In this document: one piece after another, positions 59,901 to 64,000 of the stretch
How positions within the stretch are numbered: the stretch's first letter is position 1
How the letters are laid out: each line of letters starts with the position of its first letter
Origin: Lingula anatina
Taxonomy: Eukaryota > Brachiopoda > Lingulata > Lingulida > Lingulidae
Length of the DNA stretch: 64,000 nt
Direction of reading: 5' to 3'
Assembly (NCBI RefSeq): GCF_001039355.2
Contig: NW_019774624.1
Span: forward strand, 1,285,245-1,349,244
Position numbers and translations under genes: made by a program
Notes under the pieces: model-generated
The model's database searches: none
The model's input: only the letters and a program-made list of their open reading frames with translations
What the model was told of the DNA's origin: nothing

Positions 59901-62872
59901 ACTGATAAGCAGACAACAAGATAACTATTGTTAACTACTAGAAAATCTAAAGAAAAATATCATTATTTTTAGTTTTATGACTGCTTCGAATCGTATGTAA
60001 TGATGGATATATCTCAAGGACCAAATCATCATAAAGACAGAATGTTCTAATCAAGGTGAATATATAGCTTACTCATTACATAAGTCATGAAATTGGACTG
60101 GTTTCACAAAAGAACAATTTTCACTGGTATTTGTCAGTGCAGTTCTTTGCATCTTCTGCCATGTTGAAAGCATTCAAGTTTAAGTCATTATATCGGCATT
60201 GGTGGACACAAAACTCAACTTGAGATCACAAATGGCAATTATTGATTACAAGGCCTTTACAGTTTTGGTCTTTCAGTGAAGATCAACTTTGGACTGCTAT
60301 CTATCACTATCTGTATCATGATGTGCATGTGACAATCAGCCGAGCCAAGATACAAGGTTAAGTTTACATTACCCATGTGCTGGGTGACCAATGATAGGTT
60401 TTCAAACAAAAACTGTTTTAACAGTTTAAAATAATTTAAAAATACAAAGAGGATTGATGTAGGCTTTTTATATATTTTTATAATGGGAACATCACTTACT
60501 GGGGCATAAAAATGAATAAAATGATTATTTGTAATTATTTGCAGTTATTTCTGTGCATTTTGGATATTTCAAGTGTTAACATTACTGGTACAAATGTAGA
60601 TCTCTGTCCTTTATTATGTGTACTACAACAGAAACATGTTGAACACATTCTGCTCTGGGTGGAGATCTACACCAGTGATGGCAGGGCCCCCGTTTGATAC
60701 CACCTGCCTCTTACATTAACCCCTGAAGTGATCATAATGTGCACAAAATGACTTCAAATGAAAAGGGATGATTACTTTTTAAATATATAATTGTATACGT
60801 TTCACACTGGATAATGTATTCAGGTGTTATGATATGGTTTGTCTATCAAAACTGATTCACACCTGGACCACACAAGGGCTGCATCACATGTCATGTGTAA
60901 ACGTTCCTTATAATTTTGGTCAACTGTTAAGCTTAGAAAAGCATTCATAAATGTATACTATGTGACAACACAGGGATAAGATATATGCTAAGCCTTGGGT
61001 GATGGGGGGAACTGTTTATTTTAGGGACAAGGGTTCAATGTCACCCTAAGCCCCCTACTGCGACTGTGGTATTACTCTCAAAATATGTAAAGAATTAAGA
61101 TTATCAGTGCAGATTTGCACCTGTAAAGATTTATAGATGGAAATATTTGGTCAGTAAACTGTTTTCAGTATCTCTTAAATTTATATATTCCAAATAAATG
61201 AAAGTGACTTAAATCACCAATAGTGCAACCTTGACACAGAAGGAGGGGAGATATTGGCTTTAGAGTTAAACATTTACAAATGAGAGATAAAGTTTGATGA
61301 AAATGGAATCCCCTTATATAATCACCTGCTAAATTTATTCACTTTACACCAGGTTTAATAGAACAGAATGACTAGCAATTAATTTTTAATTTTGTTTCTT
61401 TTTGAAATATGTACCAGTACGATCTTAAAATAGCCATAAACAAGATATGAATTTTGCAAACACACAAAAAACTAAACATATAAAACTCTTTTTTTTTATC
61501 TTTCAAAAAAAATATAAGTGTTTTTTTCCTTTTTCTTTCATTAAGTTCTTGAATTAAAGTTATACAAAGATAAAACTATGATTTTTGATCATGTTAATTT
61601 TTCAAGTTAGATATTCAGAGCAAGGATATCATTCTACAGGATGAGACATATTATTTAAAGGCCCAACTACTGCATTTCCCTTCCCTTAAAGATCCATATC
61701 TTGAAGGGTCTGATTTTCATAAATTAAAAATTCTTGCACTCACGTAAGCAGCATTATTATATAAAATTTGAGCCCAAAATAAATTTGGCTTAAGTTTTTG
61801 CATCAATTGGCCATAACAATTACCACAACAATAACCAGCAATAACAGCAATTAAGCTACAGTGGCAATAGCAGCAAAGTCTGCAAGATGATTGACCTGAC
61901 ATTGAATCTGTCCGAAGTTCTATAATCCTTTTCAGAAGAAAAAAGGATTTATATATGGCAAATGTTTCCCTTTCAATTTGTTTCATACTAGATACACACT
62001 AGCAAAATTTCTTGCCAAATACCAAGAATCTGACTTGAGAAATCAGAAAAAAATTTGATTTTTTATGGAAGCAAAAAAAGGAAAAAAAAGAGTTGGCATG
62101 ACTTTGTCAAATATCCTGCAAACTTAGAAAAAAACCATATGATAATTATCACATTTTTAGTTTTCTTCTTCACGATTTTTACATGGAACTTTATGCCAGC
62201 TAAATGTTATGAGAGCCACGGCCACTGCTAGAGTGAATATTTGCTGTGATCTTATTTGTCAAAGAGCTTGAAATTTACTTAATAAATAAATAAAATAAAA
62301 AAATTAGTACATTTTCAGTCACCACAGTCCACATAAGTTAATTTTGATTGACATTAATTAAAATGGGAGGATTAATGGGTGGGGGAATACTGCAAAAGTA
62401 CCCTTTTTCAGTAACTCAGTGCTATTCTAGTTAGAACTTACGAGTATACATTAGGTTGTTGGCAAATCAGATTTCATAATGAGGACATATGCCCACAGCA
62501 TATTCCATTTTAAACTGCTGATTGCTGTGGTTAAAGTGGACAATATATTTAACGCCATAAACGATTTCCTAATTATTAAAGATTTGAAGGGGTAAACAAA
62601 CTGCAGTTGTGCCTATGAAAACATTCTTGCAAAGTTACTCACAACCGATCTAGCTGCAGATTGGAACGTAGTATACAGCATGGAAAGGCACAGTTTGTAG
62701 TAGCGCTGACTGCGGTATCAACATCAACGTCGACGTAGCACAACGTAAACACTAGTAACACCAACAGGACAAGTCACGGTGCAGGTCTTGTGATATCAAC
62801 AAATCTAACCAGAGTGTTAATGCACAATTTTCACATTGCCCAAAATGTAATCTCATTCGCTATTTTACTCAC
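56920..62872 (-). other. First SLC26A11 intron (in the 5' untranslated region)
   Basis: The exon holding the start codon extends to an acceptor at 56915 (TTTACACAG before it on the reverse strand), and an untranslated exon donor is seen at 62872. The ~6-kb intron contains CA-rich tracts (57686-57728, 57818-57843) and an open frame at 57071-57328 of unknown origin, perhaps an old repeat. No gene was recognised. Confidence 0.55.
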
Positions 62873-63000
62873 CGGAGCACTAATAAGAACTGGGTCCACA
62901 CAAAACACCGGTGTCTGACAGCCTCCTACTCCACAACGTCAACAGGCTACAGCACCTGCTCGACCCAGTGCGCATGCGTCTTTACGCAAGACAGCCTACA
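62873..63000 (-). promoter_or_regulatory. SLC26A11 5' non-coding exon and promoter
   Basis: A reverse-strand GTGAGT donor follows CTCCG at 62873, giving a 5' untranslated exon whose start lies around 62.95-63.0 kb, in locally GC-richer sequence containing TGCGCATGCG (62970-62979), an NRF1-type palindromic site (GCGCATGCG) typical of TATA-less promoters. The exon start is not determined. Confidence 0.5.
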
Positions 63001-64000
63001 GGTTCCACACCAAGACGGCGACTCGTAATGTGCTCGTTTTTGCTAATATGAACGACCGGCATCTCTTCAAACCGTTTACAGACAAGGGTGATGTGTTTTG
63101 ATTACCTCAGCGTATACATTTGGAATGACTTTCAATTTCGTCATGTGGCTTGCCCTGTCGCTGCCATCAGTGGTGACATCTCGATTGCACTTGCACTTTC
63201 AAGTTTCAAAATCAGAACACTCATAACAAACCAGGGGTCATTAACATTACCAAAGACGAGCATAATCACCATTGAAAAATAAAACACTATCTTTATTTTA
63301 ATAAAAATGCTGTCATTCAACTCCCATTCTCTAGGCCTTTCTGAATATAATGGAAGTAAGTTTTTTTTACATTTATCAGCATACATGTGTACATTGTACA
63401 GTACCCCATACTACCAGTAGTACTATGTACGAGTATGTACAGTGTATATTTTTTCAACTCATTTATTGTACGTAAAGATAACTCATTAAACCATAAAAAT
63501 TCACTGTAATTTTTGTTTGAATAATTTTTTATTCCCACGAGTGACCTACTCGGCTAAATATAGTGGGGCATAATCTCTAAATGCAGAACTTGTAAAATCT
63601 AGATGAAAAAAGTTGTAGTTTATACTGAACTGAAACATATACGTATTTGCACAAAGCTTGCAGACAAAAAACAGATACCATAATTACATTTGTACAACTG
63701 TCCTGAATTTCTTTTTTTAAATGTATTTTTCTCTTGGGGGGCGGGCATGACCTTGTGATTATTTCACTTATTCCCCAAAAAATAATCACATCTGCATTAT
63801 GAATATGGGATCATGAGAAATAACATGCAGTTGACCTACAGTATAACTTGATATGGGAAATGGAATAATCCACTGGTGTTAAAAAAGGCCTTTGCCTTGT
63901 CACCTTAAAATGATCACTGACCACCTGCATGTACATGTACCAGTGTCTTCAGGGTCGCAGGTAATGGATCAAAACCATATCTTGTTACATGTATGTGCAA
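63001..64000. other. Right edge, no supported gene
   Basis: A forward ATG at 63048 (MNDRHLFKPFTDK then a weak GTGATG donor) could open a divergent gene sharing the SLC26A11 promoter, but nothing downstream in the window supports it. The remaining sequence is AT-rich without a recognised exon. Confidence 0.35.

Noticed and set aside
63048-63090. First exon of a forward gene sharing the SLC26A11 promoter
   Set aside because: MNDRHLFKPFTDK is short, the donor GTGATG is weak, and no continuing exon is visible. I recall human SLC26A11 being head-to-head with SGSH, but this sequence does not resemble that protein's start.
63141-63386. Reverse 81-codon open frame near the right edge
   Set aside because: No family resemblance and no supporting splice sites.

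Overview
The window is nuclear DNA from an intron-rich, AT-rich animal genome. It is most likely an invertebrate bilaterian, with a marine lophotrochozoan such as a mollusc a reasonable guess; nothing in it fixes the species. The evidence is GT-AG spliced genes of conserved animal families, a eukaryotic tRNA-Gly, many small terminal-inverted-repeat elements and long AT-rich introns. All gene models were assembled by eye from splice sites, reading-frame continuity and remembered family sequence; no search was run.

Layout from left to right. (1) 725-2680 (+): a secreted collagen/C1q-domain protein. (2) 3712-7277 (-): the N-terminal exons of DNA ligase 1, with the PCNA-binding box intact. Its catalytic exons are not in the window, so the C1q gene probably sits inside a ligase intron on the opposite strand. 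(3) 8484-11573 (-): MCRIP2/FAM195-type gene. (4) 11843-11913 (+): tRNA-Gly(CCC). (5) 12557-16717 (+): METTL26-type methyltransferase-like gene with two duplicated, apparently interchangeable first coding exons. (6) 18384-29942 (-): HGS (Hrs), the ESCRT-0 subunit, 17 coding exons plus a possible 21-nt microexon. (7) 30264-32243 (+): ARL16 small GTPase, head to head with HGS. (8) 45703-56893 (-), with a 5' non-coding exon near 62.9 kb: SLC26A11-type sulfate/anion transporter carrying one apparent 1-base frameshift. (9) 35.4-44.8 kb: a 4.4-4.6 kb direct duplication joined at a single N, plus small exon-like pieces that look like alternative C-terminal tails of the transporter.

The genes do not form an operon or pathway. 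The interest lies in arrangement: two divergent pairs (MCRIP2/METTL26 and HGS/ARL16) that I recall as also divergent neighbours in human, a probable nested immune-type gene, duplicated first exons, a likely haplotype duplication with a natural filled/empty transposon site, and several MITE families, one with perfect 18-bp ends and TTAA target duplication. I found no CRISPR, prokaryotic operon, viral genome or intact autonomous transposase.
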